Assembly (NCBI GenBank): GCA_025656455.1
Contig: JAHXHS010000038.1
Coordinates: forward strand, 1 to 49,891
Direction of reading: 5' to 3'
Length of the DNA: 49,891 bases
Source of the DNA: Candidatus Thiodiazotropha sp. (ex Epidulcina cf. delphinae)
GTDB lineage: Bacteria; Pseudomonadota; Gammaproteobacteria; Chromatiales; Chromatiaceae
Numbering within the stretch: the first letter of the stretch is position 1; each line of letters opens with the position of its first letter. The notes under the pieces are model-generated. The model did no database searches, was not told where the DNA came from, and was given only the letters and a program-made list of their open reading frames with translations. Positions 8,593-17,232 of the stretch are shown here, one piece after another. Made by a program: the position numbers and the translations under genes.

Positions 8593-8620
8593 ATTATAGC
8601 TGAGTTGCGGGTAATGTGAA
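8593..8620 (-). promoter_or_regulatory. Sigma-70 promoter of rpsP operon
   Basis: On the minus strand TTCACA (8615-8620) and a perfect TATAAT (8593-8598) are separated by 16 bp, 58 bp before the rpsP start codon. The operon therefore keeps its own promoter despite the insertions that separate it from ffh. Confidence 0.75.
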
Positions 8621-8860
8621 GCCCTAAATTTAAGAATCGGAGTTGGGTAATTTTGAATTTTGAATTTTGAATTTCGGTGCTCGCTTCGCTCGCGGACTTT
8701 ATTCATTTGATTCACAACTCTCCTGTCAAACCGAAGCCACCCATGAAACCAGTACAACTTACTGATAAAAAACAAGAGTTAACTGACCTCCGGCAAAGCC
8801 GGAGGCTTATTAGGTTACGCCCTCAAAGGGCTTTGCTTTGCGCCCAAGGCGCTTACATTC

Positions 8861-9157
8861 CTAGTGTGGTGTAACGTATAAACTGTACCAATCAGAGGCC
8901 CGTCAATGCCTCAAGACCAGGCGCAGCGCGCAGGCAATGGCAGCGCCCTTGTCAAGCGCTGCAACGCAGGATTGAGGCATTGACGGGCCTCCCTTCGGGC
9001 GAGGCGCTAAGCCGTCATCTGCGTTGTTGCGTTGCTTGGAAAGGGCGCGCCATTCCCGGCGCAACGCGCCTAGCACCCCAAGGGCACTTCCTTCGGGGCG
9101 CAGCTAACGGCTTAGCGTCTCGCTGATGGGTACAGTTTATACGTTACACCACACTAG
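8861..9157. repeat. Three-way-junction palindromic element, copy 3
   Basis: A 297-bp element with perfect 29-bp outer arms (8861-8889, 9129-9157), each ending in CTAG. Hairpin B lies first on the plus strand, with perfect 20-bp arms (8895-8914, 8972-8991). Hairpin A has 15-bp arms (9001-9015, 9107-9121, one G-T pair). Read on the minus strand the order matches copies 1 and 2. The B core again contains CTTGACAAGGG and CCATTGCCTGCG, but the inner stem is now CAGCGC/GCGCTG. The A core keeps CTGCGTT and GCCTNGC around a different inner stem, GTTGCG/CGCAAC. It sits in the 3' end of an IS200 tnpA. Confidence 0.88.
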
Positions 9158-9577
9158 CACCAACTGGTCCCGGTGGGCATCATTGCGCTCTTGATCGCGG
9201 ATGTATTCCCTCACCACCATCTCATCCAGTCCCACTGTGGATACAAAATAACCCCGTGCCCAAAAGTTCTCACCATTGAAATTCCGCTGCTTTCATCGAA
9301 ATTTCCGAGCTATACCAATAGCGCTCTTACCTTTGATATAACCCAACGTATTGGATACCGAGTATTTCGGGGGTATGCTGATGCACATATGTACATGATC
9401 TATCATCATGTGCCCTTCCACGATTTTCGCACCTCGCCTCTTGGCTAGCTCGTGAAATATTTCTCCCAGATATTTCCGCAACTTACCGTAGATCAGCTTT
9501 TGACGTCTCTTCGGGATAAATACCACATGATATTTGCAGTCCCACCTCGTGTGGGTCAGACTTTGATAGTCTGGCAT
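9137..9577 (-). pseudogene. tnpA: IS200-family transposase TnpA, nonsense-disrupted
   Basis: The reading frame from ATG 9577 encodes an IS200 Y1/HUH single-strand transposase (MPDYQSLTHTRWDCKYHVVF), with HUH histidines in MMIDHVHMCIS. A TGA at 9293-9295 follows IGIARKFR and replaces what is usually a glycine or similar codon. The same frame then continues with good family sequence (QRNFNGENFWARGYF, then VREYIRDQERND with the catalytic tyrosine). A product stopping at the TGA lacks the tyrosine and should be inactive. The last codons and stop are supplied by the arm of the palindromic element 8861-9157. Confidence 0.85.
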
Positions 9578-9975
9578 AGACTTCTCCTTCACAGTTCTTG
9601 GTCGAACTATGAAGGCTACCCAGACCGCAGTCTCGGTAAAACCTATGCGAGTCCCCCCGGCATAGCCGGGGGTTTACCTATGCTAAATTATCTATATCGA
9701 ATTTCATCTCTTACAGGATCCTCTCACCAAAAAATGGCGCCCAGCGTGATTCCGCTTCACTTGCTAATAGCCCCTGAATACCCGTATGGCTGATTTCTCT
9801 ATCTGAAATCCTATAAACTTCGGCAGAATCATCAACAGCATGTAGAGATGACGCCTCAACGCACGGCAAGACCTATTCGTGTCATACCGTTACCGCCACC
9901 AGAGGCGATCCAAATCAAAAACATGTGCGCGCAGCGCACACATCCAATTCAAAATTCATAATTCAAAATTCAAAA

Positions 9976-11337
9976 TTAAAACGGCAGCCCACCACCAGGA
10001 AACCGCCCCCCCATCCCACGCATCATCTTCTTCATCCCGCCGCCTTTCATCTTCTTCATCATTTTCTGCATCTGCATGAACTGCTTGAGCAGCTTGTTCA
10101 CATCCTGCACCTGGGTCCCCGAGCCATTGGCGATGCGCCGCTTACGGGAACCCTTGATGACCGCGGGAAAGAGCCGTTCGTGAGGGGTCATGGAGTTGAT
10201 GATCGCAACCAGACGCCCGATCTCTTTGTCATTGACCCGGTTTTTTACCTGCTCTGGGATCTCGCCCATGCCGGGCAACTTGTCCAGCAGGCCACTCATC
10301 CCTCCCATATTCGCCATCTGCAACATCTGCTCCCTGAAATCCTCCAGGTTGAAACCTTTGCCCTTTTGCAGCTTTTTCGCCAGCTTGGCCGCCTTCTCCT
10401 GGTCGACCTTGCGGCTCACCTCCTCCACCAGGGTGAGGACATCCCCCATACCGAGGATACGCGAAGCAATACGCTCGGGATGGAAAGGCTCCAGGGCATC
10501 GACCTTTTCACCGACACCGATAAACTTGATCGGCTTACCGGTGATCTGGCGTATGGACAGGGCCGCGCCGCCTCGGGCGTCACCATCGGCCTTGGTCAGG
10601 ATCACACCGGTCAGTGGCAGGGCGTCACCAAAGGCCTTGGCGGTATTCGCCGCATCCTGGCCGGTCATGCTGTCGACCACGAACAGGGTCTCCACTGGAT
10701 CGAGGGCCTGATGGAGTTGCTTGATCTCCTCCATCATCGCCTCATCCACGTGTAACCGGCCGGCGGTATCGACGATCAACGCATCGGAGAACGCTTTGCC
10801 TGCCTCGCTCAAGGCCCGTTTCGCAATCTCCACCGGCTTCTCATCCCCCTGGCTGGGGATAAACCGGGCGTCCACCTCTTTGGCCAGGGTCCGCAACTGC
10901 TCAATGGCGGCCGGACGGTAGACGTCGCAGCTAACCAGACTGATCTTCTTTTTGCCATTCTGTTGCAACCAGCGCGTGAGCTTGGCGGCGCTGGTGGTCT
11001 TGCCCGAACCCTGCAGGCCGGCCATCAGAATCACCGCCGGCGGCTGGGCCGCCAGGTCCAGAGACTCATTGGCCTCGCCCATCAATCGGACCAGCTCGTC
11101 ATTGACGATTTTGATCAGGGTTTGGCCTGGGGTGAGGCTCTTCATCACCGCCTCGCCCATCGCCTTCTGCTTCACCTGTTCGACAAAGTCCCGCGCCACG
11201 GGGAGGGCCACATCGGCCTCCAGCAGGGCCATCCGCACCTCGCGCATGGTCTCCTTGATATTCTCGTCACTCAGGCGGCCCTGGCCCCGCAGGCTGGTGA
11301 GCACCTTGCCCAGTCTTTGTGTCAGATTGTCAAACAT
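9976..11337 (-). CDS. ffh: Signal recognition particle protein Ffh (SRP54)
   Basis: A 453-residue SRP GTPase that binds 4.5S RNA and delivers signal-anchor proteins to FtsY at the membrane. Domain order is N (1-90), G with GLQGSGKTT near 105, DTAGRLHVD and TKADGDARGG, then the methionine-rich M domain (from about 300, ending MKKMMRGMGG). Length and motifs are normal. The gene is divergent from ypjD. The 298 bases between the IS200 remnant and the ffh stop codon hold only short AT-rich repeats with no gene. Confidence 0.98.
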   Translation of the reverse strand: MFDNLTQRLGKVLTSLRGQGRLSDENIKETMREVRMALLEADVALPVARDFVEQVKQKAMGEAVMKSLTPGQTLIKIVNDELVRLMGEANESLDLAAQPPAVILMAGLQGSGKTTSAAKLTRWLQQNGKKKISLVSCDVYRPAAIEQLRTLAKEVDARFIPSQGDEKPVEIAKRALSEAGKAFSDALIVDTAGRLHVDEAMMEEIKQLHQALDPVETLFVVDSMTGQDAANTAKAFGDALPLTGVILTKADGDARGGAALSIRQITGKPIKFIGVGEKVDALEPFHPERIASRILGMGDVLTLVEEVSRKVDQEKAAKLAKKLQKGKGFNLEDFREQMLQMANMGGMSGLLDKLPGMGEIPEQVKNRVNDKEIGRLVAIINSMTPHERLFPAVIKGSRKRRIANGSGTQVQDVNKLLKQFMQMQKMMKKMKGGGMKKMMRGMGGRFPGGGLPF

Positions 11338-11387
11338 GGTTTACCTGATTGTTTGCAGTTTGTAGTGGTGGCGTTATGAGGGGGGGA

Positions 11388-11393
11388 TTATAT
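11388..11393 (-). promoter_or_regulatory. Probable -10 box of ffh
   Basis: A perfect TATAAT on the minus strand lies 50 bp before the ffh start, in the 107-bp space shared with ypjD. No convincing -35 hexamer is seen at the usual distance. Confidence 0.45.
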
Positions 11394-11444
11394 ACCAGCC
11401 GGGGGATAAATCCCGGTTGATCCCTTTCACTGCCACCACGAAAT

Positions 11445-12290
11445 ATGCGAATATCGCGGCTGATTATTAAATTATCATCAAGGATCCACAGCCTCTTGAT
11501 CGCCATTCTCGCCATAATCGCCTATCTGACAGCCGGTCTGGTCATCAGCCTGCGCCTGTTTCGCAACCGGATCGCTTCGGCTCTGCCGCGTTCTCTGGGG
11601 CTGGCTCTGGGTTTCCTGGGAGTGATGCTGCACGCGATTCCGCACTATCAGAATTTGATCACCGCTTCCGGCGTCAATATTGGGGTTTTCAATGCCCTGT
11701 CACTGATCACTTGGACCATCACCCTGCTGTTGCTGATCTCAAGCCTGAGCAAACCGGTGGAAAACCTGGGTATTGCGATCATGCCGATCACTGCGATCGC
11801 TATTTACCTCGACAGCCGCTATCAAACCGTACATTTTCTCGCTGACCAGGTCTCCACCGGACTGACCATCCACATCCTGGTTTCCATGCTGGCCTACAGC
11901 CTCTTCACCCTGGCCAGCGTGCAAGCCGTCTTGCTGGCGATCCAGGACCACCACCTGCATCAGCGCCATCCCGGGGGATTCATTCGCGCCCTGCCCCCCT
12001 TGCAGACCATGGAGAGCCTGCTGTTCGAGATGATCGGGGTGGGTTTCATACTGTTGAGCCTGGCGCTTCTCTCCGGTTTCGCCTTCCTGGAGAATATGTT
12101 CGAGCAGCACCTGGCGCATAAGACCGTGTTGTCGATCATCGCCTGGTTCGTCTTCGGCACACTGCTGTGGGGGCGTTATCGATTTGGCTGGCGGGGACAA
12201 AAGGCGCTGATCTGGACCCTCAGCGGTTTTGTGGTACTGATGCTGGCCTATTTCGGCAGCAAGGTGGTCATCGAGTTGATCCTGGGTTGA
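11445..12290 (+). CDS. ypjD: Inner-membrane protein YpjD, cytochrome c assembly (CcsA/CcmF-like) family
   Basis: A 281-residue integral membrane protein with about eight hydrophobic helices, matching the cytochrome c biogenesis CcsA/ResC-related YpjD family. It has the two-helix N-terminus, a conserved histidine-containing HAIPHYQ loop, LVSMLAYSLFTLASVQAVLLAIQDHHL in the middle and WFVFGTLLWGRYRFGWRGQKALIW near the end. Its position divergent from ffh is widely conserved in gammaproteobacteria. A haem-handling role is implied by the family, but the precise function of YpjD is not established. Confidence 0.85.
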   Translation: MRISRLIIKLSSRIHSLLIAILAIIAYLTAGLVISLRLFRNRIASALPRSLGLALGFLGVMLHAIPHYQNLITASGVNIGVFNALSLITWTITLLLLISSLSKPVENLGIAIMPITAIAIYLDSRYQTVHFLADQVSTGLTIHILVSMLAYSLFTLASVQAVLLAIQDHHLHQRHPGGFIRALPPLQTMESLLFEMIGVGFILLSLALLSGFAFLENMFEQHLAHKTVLSIIAWFVFGTLLWGRYRFGWRGQKALIWTLSGFVVLMLAYFGSKVVIELILG

Positions 12291-12296
12291 GTCGAT

Positions 12297-12316
12297 CCTG
12301 AATCCGTGGGTTCAGG
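12297..12316. terminator. Hairpin between convergent ypjD and fliT
   Basis: CCTGAATCCGTGGGTTCAGG forms a 6-bp stem exactly between the two converging stop codons. No T tract follows on either side, so a terminator role is only suggested by position. The related motif GATTCAGGTTAA recurs before flgM and near 44155. Confidence 0.4.
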
Positions 12317-12622
12317 TTAACCTTTGTAGGCCTTGCCCGCTTTGCGGCCCTGACGGATCTGACGCAATCGCGACTCCACCTCATCCCTGCCCTGGCGGCT
12401 GAGCGACTCGATCTGTTTATCGAGCTGTTGAATCTCCTGCAGGATCCCGATCTGTTGCTGAACCATGACGGATTCAGTGGCGGCGAGACCTTGCTGGAGT
12501 AGAAGTTGACGTTGCCGGGCAAGTTCCGCCACCTGCTCCCATTCTCCCGCCTTGACCAGGTCGAGCATCCTCCGGGTCATTTCCAAACCCTCCGCGAGCG
12601 GCTCATTGTCAGTGGCGTGCAT
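12317..12622 (-). CDS. fliT: FliT-like flagellar export chaperone
   Basis: A 101-residue, largely helical, glutamine-rich protein with the size and position of FliT (directly after fliS, 7 bp apart). FliT chaperones the filament cap FliD and in enterics also acts on FlhDC. Sequence identity to classical FliT is low, as is normal for these chaperones, so the call rests on helical pattern, length and the fliD-fliS-fliT order. It ends the minus-strand flagellar run. Confidence 0.7.
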   Translation of the reverse strand: MHATDNEPLAEGLEMTRRMLDLVKAGEWEQVAELARQRQLLLQQGLAATESVMVQQQIGILQEIQQLDKQIESLSRQGRDEVESRLRQIRQGRKAGKAYKG

Positions 12623-12629
12623 GGCTGCC

Positions 12630-13064
12630 TCAAGCGGCGGAGACCGGTTTTCCCGTGGCGCCGGCAGGTTGCTTCACCTCGTCAGGAATGGCGTCCCAGG
12701 CCGATTTGATCTCGAGCAACAGGGAGCTGACCTCGTCAAGCGCGGCGATATCGTTGCTGATATTGGCCTCGGCCAACCTGCGCACGATGTAGGCATAGAG
12801 ACTGTCAAGATTGTTCGCTATCTCACCGCCCTCCTCCCTGTTGAGGCTGCCGCGCAATCCGTCGACGATCGAGATCGCCCAATTGATATGGCTGCCCTTG
12901 GCCTCATACTCCTTGCGACTCATATGGCCTTTGGCCGTGGCGACCTTCTCCAATGCGCCCTCCATCAGCATCTGCACGAGTCGATGGGGACTGGCGAAGG
13001 CCACTTCGGAACCGACCGCGACCTTGCCGTACTGCTGGGCTCCACGTTTTTGATTCAGGGTCAT
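12630..13064 (-). CDS. fliS: Flagellin export chaperone FliS
   Basis: A 144-residue four-helix protein that binds the flagellin C-terminus and prevents premature polymerisation. The family signature is at the N-terminus (QQYGKVAVGSEVAFASPHRL), followed by LVQMLMEGALEKVATAKGHM and a GLRGSLN segment. It lies 76 bp after fliD. Confidence 0.92.
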   Translation of the reverse strand: MTLNQKRGAQQYGKVAVGSEVAFASPHRLVQMLMEGALEKVATAKGHMSRKEYEAKGSHINWAISIVDGLRGSLNREEGGEIANNLDSLYAYIVRRLAEANISNDIAALDEVSSLLLEIKSAWDAIPDEVKQPAGATGKPVSAA

Positions 13065-13140
13065 AGCTAAACTCTCAGTCTCGTTTTTTGACTATAGCGC
13101 ATTCCTGACGGATGTCGCCCACTCAGTTCACAACAAACGC

Positions 13141-14496
13141 TCAGTTATTGTTGCGGTTACTCGGAATCAGGCCGTTCAGGACATCCAACTGTCCCGTCAA
13201 CCAGTCACTGGTCGATTGCAGTTGTCCCAGCAGGGTATCCAACGCCGTATACTGGGCGCGATAACGCCGCTCGGTCAGTTCCAACCGATACTCCATTCTA
13301 TCGATCTGATCGTTGGCGGCATCGACCCGCGCATTGAGTCCGTCCTCCTTGGCATCGATCAGTCCGGAGGTGCTCAACATACTCTCCACCAGGGCGTCCA
13401 GACGGAAAGCAAGGCCCTGGTCGTCATTGCTGAACAGGTCCACCACCGCATCCCTGTCCGCTGTCAGCGCCTCGGTCAATTCGGTGCTGTCGAAAGAGAG
13501 GGTGCCATCCTTTTCAAAGGCTATGCCCACTTGGGAGCCATATTGATAGATGCCGCTCACACTGGCCTTGCCCCCCATGAGTGAACGAATCTGGTTCTCG
13601 ATCAGCCGCAAGGTGCCATCCCCGTCCAGCTCGCCGTTTCGCAAGTCGCCAATGGCTGACAGCAGCGTATTGTAACCATCCACCAAGCCGCTCACCGCAT
13701 TGCTGACGGAATCCGTATCACGATTGACCGTCAATTGCGAAGCGGAGGCCGTCTCGGCCAGCAGTTCAATGGTCACGCCCTGAATGGCATCGCTGATGCT
13801 ATTGCCGCTGCGCGAGATGACATAGGTATTGTCGATGGTGATCTGCGCATCATCGGCCGCCTGAATCTGCGCCATCCCCATCGGGTCGGCGATGGACCCG
13901 CCCAGACTGTCGGTGAAAGCAACGGAGATCTCGTTGGCCAGGCCGGTGTTGTCACTGGTCAACACCAGGTGTACGCTGGTGTCGCTCTCCTGCACGATAC
14001 CCGCGGTCACGCCCACATTGTCTGTCGCCTGGTTGATCAAATCCTGAATGGAGGAGAGACTGCGAGCGCCGATGTCAACGGTAAAACTATCGCTGCCGAT
14101 GGTGATCGTCATCTGATCGCCGGCATTGCCGATCAGGGTATCGCTGGAGGCGATCAGGGTAGTTGAACCCAATTTGTGGGCAACCGCAAGATCATCCACG
14201 GTAATCGAGTAACTGCCGGCGGTCGCCGTGTTGTCCGCACTGACCGTATAGGCGTCCTGATTGCCGCTGGTAGCAGTGAAATGGTTGAAATCGTCGCTGG
14301 ACGACAGCGCACTGACCGAATCCTGAAAGGTGGCAAGCGCGCTGCGAAGCTGGCCGTAGGCGCTGACCTGGGTCAACAAGTCACCCGCCTTGACCTGGAG
14401 TTTCTTCAGCGGGATCTGTTCAACCTCCATCAACGAACTGATGAGGGACTCGATATCCAGACCTGAGCCGATACCCGCAGCGGAGATTGTTGCCAT
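13141..14496 (-). CDS. fliD: Flagellar filament cap protein FliD (HAP2)
   Basis: A 451-residue filament cap protein. The N-terminal coiled segment (GIGSGLDIESLISSLMEVEQ) and the C-terminal coiled segment (DRMEYRLELTERRYRAQYTALDTLL) are characteristic; the middle holds the D2/D3 domains, rich in beta structure and including flagellin hook-IN repeats. The protein promotes flagellin insertion at the growing tip and is secreted by the flagellar type III system. It is followed by its likely chaperones fliS and fliT. Confidence 0.95.
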   Translation of the reverse strand: MATISAAGIGSGLDIESLISSLMEVEQIPLKKLQVKAGDLLTQVSAYGQLRSALATFQDSVSALSSSDDFNHFTATSGNQDAYTVSADNTATAGSYSITVDDLAVAHKLGSTTLIASSDTLIGNAGDQMTITIGSDSFTVDIGARSLSSIQDLINQATDNVGVTAGIVQESDTSVHLVLTSDNTGLANEISVAFTDSLGGSIADPMGMAQIQAADDAQITIDNTYVISRSGNSISDAIQGVTIELLAETASASQLTVNRDTDSVSNAVSGLVDGYNTLLSAIGDLRNGELDGDGTLRLIENQIRSLMGGKASVSGIYQYGSQVGIAFEKDGTLSFDSTELTEALTADRDAVVDLFSNDDQGLAFRLDALVESMLSTSGLIDAKEDGLNARVDAANDQIDRMEYRLELTERRYRAQYTALDTLLGQLQSTSDWLTGQLDVLNGLIPSNRNNN

Positions 14497-14648
14497 TGAT
14501 CTCTCCAGACTTTCGCGGTCCGCCTTGCGGCAAGGACCGGGTGGATGTTGCCGGAAAACAATAGCCGGTGGGTCAACCTGCGACCGTCCTGGGCTACTGT
14601 TTCAGGTACTCCATAAACACTATGCAAAACCCGGGCCTGAATTTCCTC

Positions 14649-15113
14649 TCAGGCTTGGGTTTCTACTAATAGACCAACCGGCTGATCCCGCATGCCCTTC
14701 CCCGCAACGTTTGTGCTCTCTTCTTCCATCAGCTCCTTCATGTGTCTTGCCAAGGCAAGCACTTCATCCGAAGGAATCTGGCGGATCACATCGCCGGAAT
14801 CTTTGTCGAGCACCCGCACAACCGTCCTGCCCGATTCGTCATCGACATCGAATTGCAGTTGTCGGCTCATCACTTGAGCAAAATCCTTCATCTGCTCGAC
14901 CGCTGCTTCCACGTCCTCTTTCAACACCGAGGCAGTGGATTGGGTGTCCTGAGGGGCCTGTGTGGAGCCTGAGGCGTGAGCCTGGCGAATTGGCAAGACC
15001 TTGGCCACGCCCTGTTTAGGCGCGACCGGCTGGCTGTTTTCGACCCGCGGGCTCTCCCTGCCAAGTTCCTTAGCCGCTTGAGTGGTCAATGTGATCGTCA
15101 TGTCCGTAGTCAT
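14649..15113 (-). CDS. flaG: FlaG family protein
   Basis: A 154-residue protein. The C-terminal 80 residues match the FlaG domain (QLQFDVDDESGRTVVRVLD, then DVIRQIPSDEVLALARHM). The N-terminal half is low-complexity and likely disordered. FlaG lies between flagellin and fliD in many polarly flagellated bacteria and affects filament length. It has its own 70-bp gap after fliC, where a strong hairpin sits. Confidence 0.9.
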   Translation of the reverse strand: MTTDMTITLTTQAAKELGRESPRVENSQPVAPKQGVAKVLPIRQAHASGSTQAPQDTQSTASVLKEDVEAAVEQMKDFAQVMSRQLQFDVDDESGRTVVRVLDKDSGDVIRQIPSDEVLALARHMKELMEEESTNVAGKGMRDQPVGLLVETQA

Positions 15114-15140
15114 GGCCGTTCACCTCTCATGTTTCCTTAT

Positions 15141-15170
15141 GACCCCGCCCAGGGTCTCCCGGGCGGGGCC
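15141..15170 (-). terminator. Strong GC hairpin after fliC
   Basis: CCCCGCCC (15143-15150) pairs with GGGCGGGG (15161-15168) 13 bp after the fliC stop codon. No T run follows, so it may stabilise or attenuate flagellin mRNA rather than fully terminate. Confidence 0.55.
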
Positions 15171-15183
15171 AGGCTAGGATCGA

Positions 15184-16668
15184 TTACTGCAGGAGCGACA
15201 GAACCAACTGAGGCTGTGCATTCGCCTGGGAGAGCATGGCCACGCCGGCCTGCTGCAGGATCTGTGCACGCGTCATGTTGGAGGTCTCTGCTGCAAAATC
15301 AGCATCCTGCACCCGCGAACGGGCCGCGGTGACATTCTCGCTGATGTTGGCCAGGTTGGCGATGGTGGACTCCAGACGGTTCTGGACAGCACCGAGATCG
15401 GCGCGTGCGTCCGAGATCGACCTCAAGGCCTGATCGAGCACATCAAGCGCACTATTGGAACCGCTCTGGGTGCCCACATCGATGCTGGCCACGGAGCTCA
15501 AGGCGCTACTGGTGCTGGCTGCGCCCATCACGGTCGTGCCGGTATCGGTGGCAACCACGAACGTACCAGAGGAACTGAAGCTCACGGTGCCGCCAACTAC
15601 GAGACTGTCGGTAACCGTCGGTGTGCCACCGGTCGGACCCGTCAAGGTGACGCCGCCGACATCGAGGGTCTCGGCTGCATCGCCGCTATGGACGAAATCG
15701 ACCACATTGATGTCATGGCCGGTGGTGTTTTCCAAGCTGAGGGATTGGCTGTCAGCCGCCAGGACCGCGCTCACGCCGGTGGAGGCGGAAACCGCATTGA
15801 TGGCATCGGCCAGGGCGCCGTAATCCGTGGTGGTGATGGCCGCTGACACTGTAAGCGCCGAACCGACGGTGCCGCCGGAGTTGGAGCTGGAGAGTGTCAA
15901 ACTCACGGTGCCGGCCAGGCTCAAACCGTCGACGACCACGGAGTTGGATGCCGTGGCGGTCACATTAGTGGTGGCGGAGGCGCCGTTCACCAGAGAGGCG
16001 ACGTCGCTGGCCGCATCGTCAATGGCGACGGCAAGTGCGCCGGAAGAGGCCTGACCGCTGATGGTCAGGTTCTGCGCGACCACGTTGTTGCCGCCAGAGG
16101 CGTCAGCGGCAGCGGTCAGGGCACCGCCCACATGGGTGTTGGCGCTGACAGCCTGATTACCCAGGCTTGTTGCGCGGATGCTGGTGACCGAAACCGAGAT
16201 GGTCTCGTTGGCGTTGGAGCCGACATGGAACTTCTGCGCCGAAAAAGTACCATCGAGCAGTTTCTTGCCGTTGAAGGTAGAAGTATCGGCGATACGGTTC
16301 AATTCCTGCTGCAGCTGTGACACCTCTTTCTGCAGGTTGGCGCGGTCAGCCGAGCTGTTGGAGTCGTTTGCGGACTGAATCGCCAGCTCGCGCATACGTT
16401 GCAAGAGATTGGTCGCTTCCTGCATGGAGCCTTCAGCGGTCTGCGACAGGGAGATGGCGTCGCCCGCATTACGGATCGCCTGGTTCAAACCGCGAACCTG
16501 AGAGGTCATACGGTCGGTAATACCCAGACCGGCGGCGTCGTCTTTCGCACTGTTGATGCGCAAGCCGGTTGAGAGGCGTTGCATGGAGGTTGCAAGAGAA
16601 GATTGAGTGTTGTTGAGGGAACGTTGTGTATTCAACGCACTGATATTGGTATTGATTACCATTGCCAT
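15184..16668 (-). CDS. fliC: Flagellin
   Basis: A 494-residue flagellin, the filament subunit. The start ATG at 16668 (MAMVINTNISALNTQRSL) follows AGGAGA by 7 bp; a TTG two codons upstream is less likely. The conserved D0/D1 N-terminus covers about 1-170 and the C-terminus the last 95 residues (DADFAAETSNMTRAQILQQ). The variable centre, roughly 180-395, is rich in Ala, Ser, Thr, Val and Gly with repeated strands of the VxGTVSxSxS type, the surface-exposed part. A sigma-28-like promoter lies upstream. Only one flagellin gene is in the window. Confidence 0.97.
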   Translation of the reverse strand: MAMVINTNISALNTQRSLNNTQSSLATSMQRLSTGLRINSAKDDAAGLGITDRMTSQVRGLNQAIRNAGDAISLSQTAEGSMQEATNLLQRMRELAIQSANDSNSSADRANLQKEVSQLQQELNRIADTSTFNGKKLLDGTFSAQKFHVGSNANETISVSVTSIRATSLGNQAVSANTHVGGALTAAADASGGNNVVAQNLTISGQASSGALAVAIDDAASDVASLVNGASATTNVTATASNSVVVDGLSLAGTVSLTLSSSNSGGTVGSALTVSAAITTTDYGALADAINAVSASTGVSAVLAADSQSLSLENTTGHDINVVDFVHSGDAAETLDVGGVTLTGPTGGTPTVTDSLVVGGTVSFSSSGTFVVATDTGTTVMGAASTSSALSSVASIDVGTQSGSNSALDVLDQALRSISDARADLGAVQNRLESTIANLANISENVTAARSRVQDADFAAETSNMTRAQILQQAGVAMLSQANAQPQLVLSLLQ

Positions 16669-16777
16669 GATCAAGTCTCCTATATCACCCGGCGATGTCT
16701 CGCATCCAGCCTGAGTGTAGGTTGATAACTAGCGGATATACTGTCCGAAATGACTGTATTCACCGCTTCCGCTATCT

Positions 16778-16804
16778 GTAACGGCCATGCCACCTGGAAC
16801 TTTA
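16778..16804 (-). promoter_or_regulatory. Sigma-28 (FliA) promoter of fliC
   Basis: On the minus strand TAAAGTTC is followed, after 11 bp, by GCCGTTAC, close to the sigma-28 consensus TAAAGTTT-N11-GCCGATAA. It lies about 110 bp before the fliC start codon, leaving a long 5' leader. The remaining bases to 17019 show no gene. Confidence 0.65.
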
Positions 16805-17019
16805 GCAGAACCGGGGAGGATCACAGAGACCGTCCCACACCTGACATGGCTTACCTATCCAATTGATTTACAATGATAATTTTGCCTCGCCAGCAAACAG
16901 CCCGAAGAGATTCCGGCATGTTCAGGCGGGAAAGGCGTTCCTGAGTTGTTCACCCGCCAACCCTCGCTTGACGACCCTGGATCGAGATGCCGCATTTCTC
17001 ACCAAGTGGGCAGGAATAG

Positions 17020-17232
17020 CTTCGTAGGGTGCGGCCCTGCCGCACCGTAACTTGAAGCCCTGGAACCCAAGGTATTGGGTCAGGGGGTCGCGAAGTGAAG
17101 AAACCCGCCATAGCAAACAGGCGCGCAACCCAGCATGGTGCGGCAGGACCGCACCCTACGCCCTGTTCACATTATGCGGTCCCACATAGAACATGGGAAC
17201 GCGTTAAATTTGAACGCCGAAACTTGAGTTAG
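17020..17232. repeat. GTAGGGTGCGG repeat with 3' tail, copy 1
   Basis: About 210 bp present again, inverted, at 25043-25255. Palindromes GGTGCGGCCCTGCCGCACC-type stand at 17026-17046 and 17137-17159. Between them lies a 90-bp unique part, and after them a conserved tail containing CCCTGTTCACAT and CCGAAACTTGAG. The two copies bracket flgF to flgL. The overall form resembles a pair of REPs with conserved spacer (a BIME) plus flanking sequence. Confidence 0.8.

Larger units (their letters stand above)
8780..9680 (-). mobile_element. Decayed IS200-type element carrying an inserted palindromic element
   Basis: The remnant runs from a hairpin CCTCCGGCAAAGCCGGAGG (8787-8805) to a hairpin CCCCCGGCATAGCCGGGGG (9654-9672). 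These resemble the end hairpins that IS200-family elements use for recognition. The tnpA gene between them is on the minus strand and holds a premature stop. The 297-bp palindromic element 8861-9157 lies between the tnpA 3' end and the right-hand hairpin. Without it the element would be about 600 bp, close to normal IS200 size. The exact ends are inferred from the hairpins. Confidence 0.65.

Noticed and set aside
8284..8775. Longer form of rpsP starting at 8775
   Set aside because: The extra 80 residues contain the promoter and repeat sequence; S16 begins at 8535.
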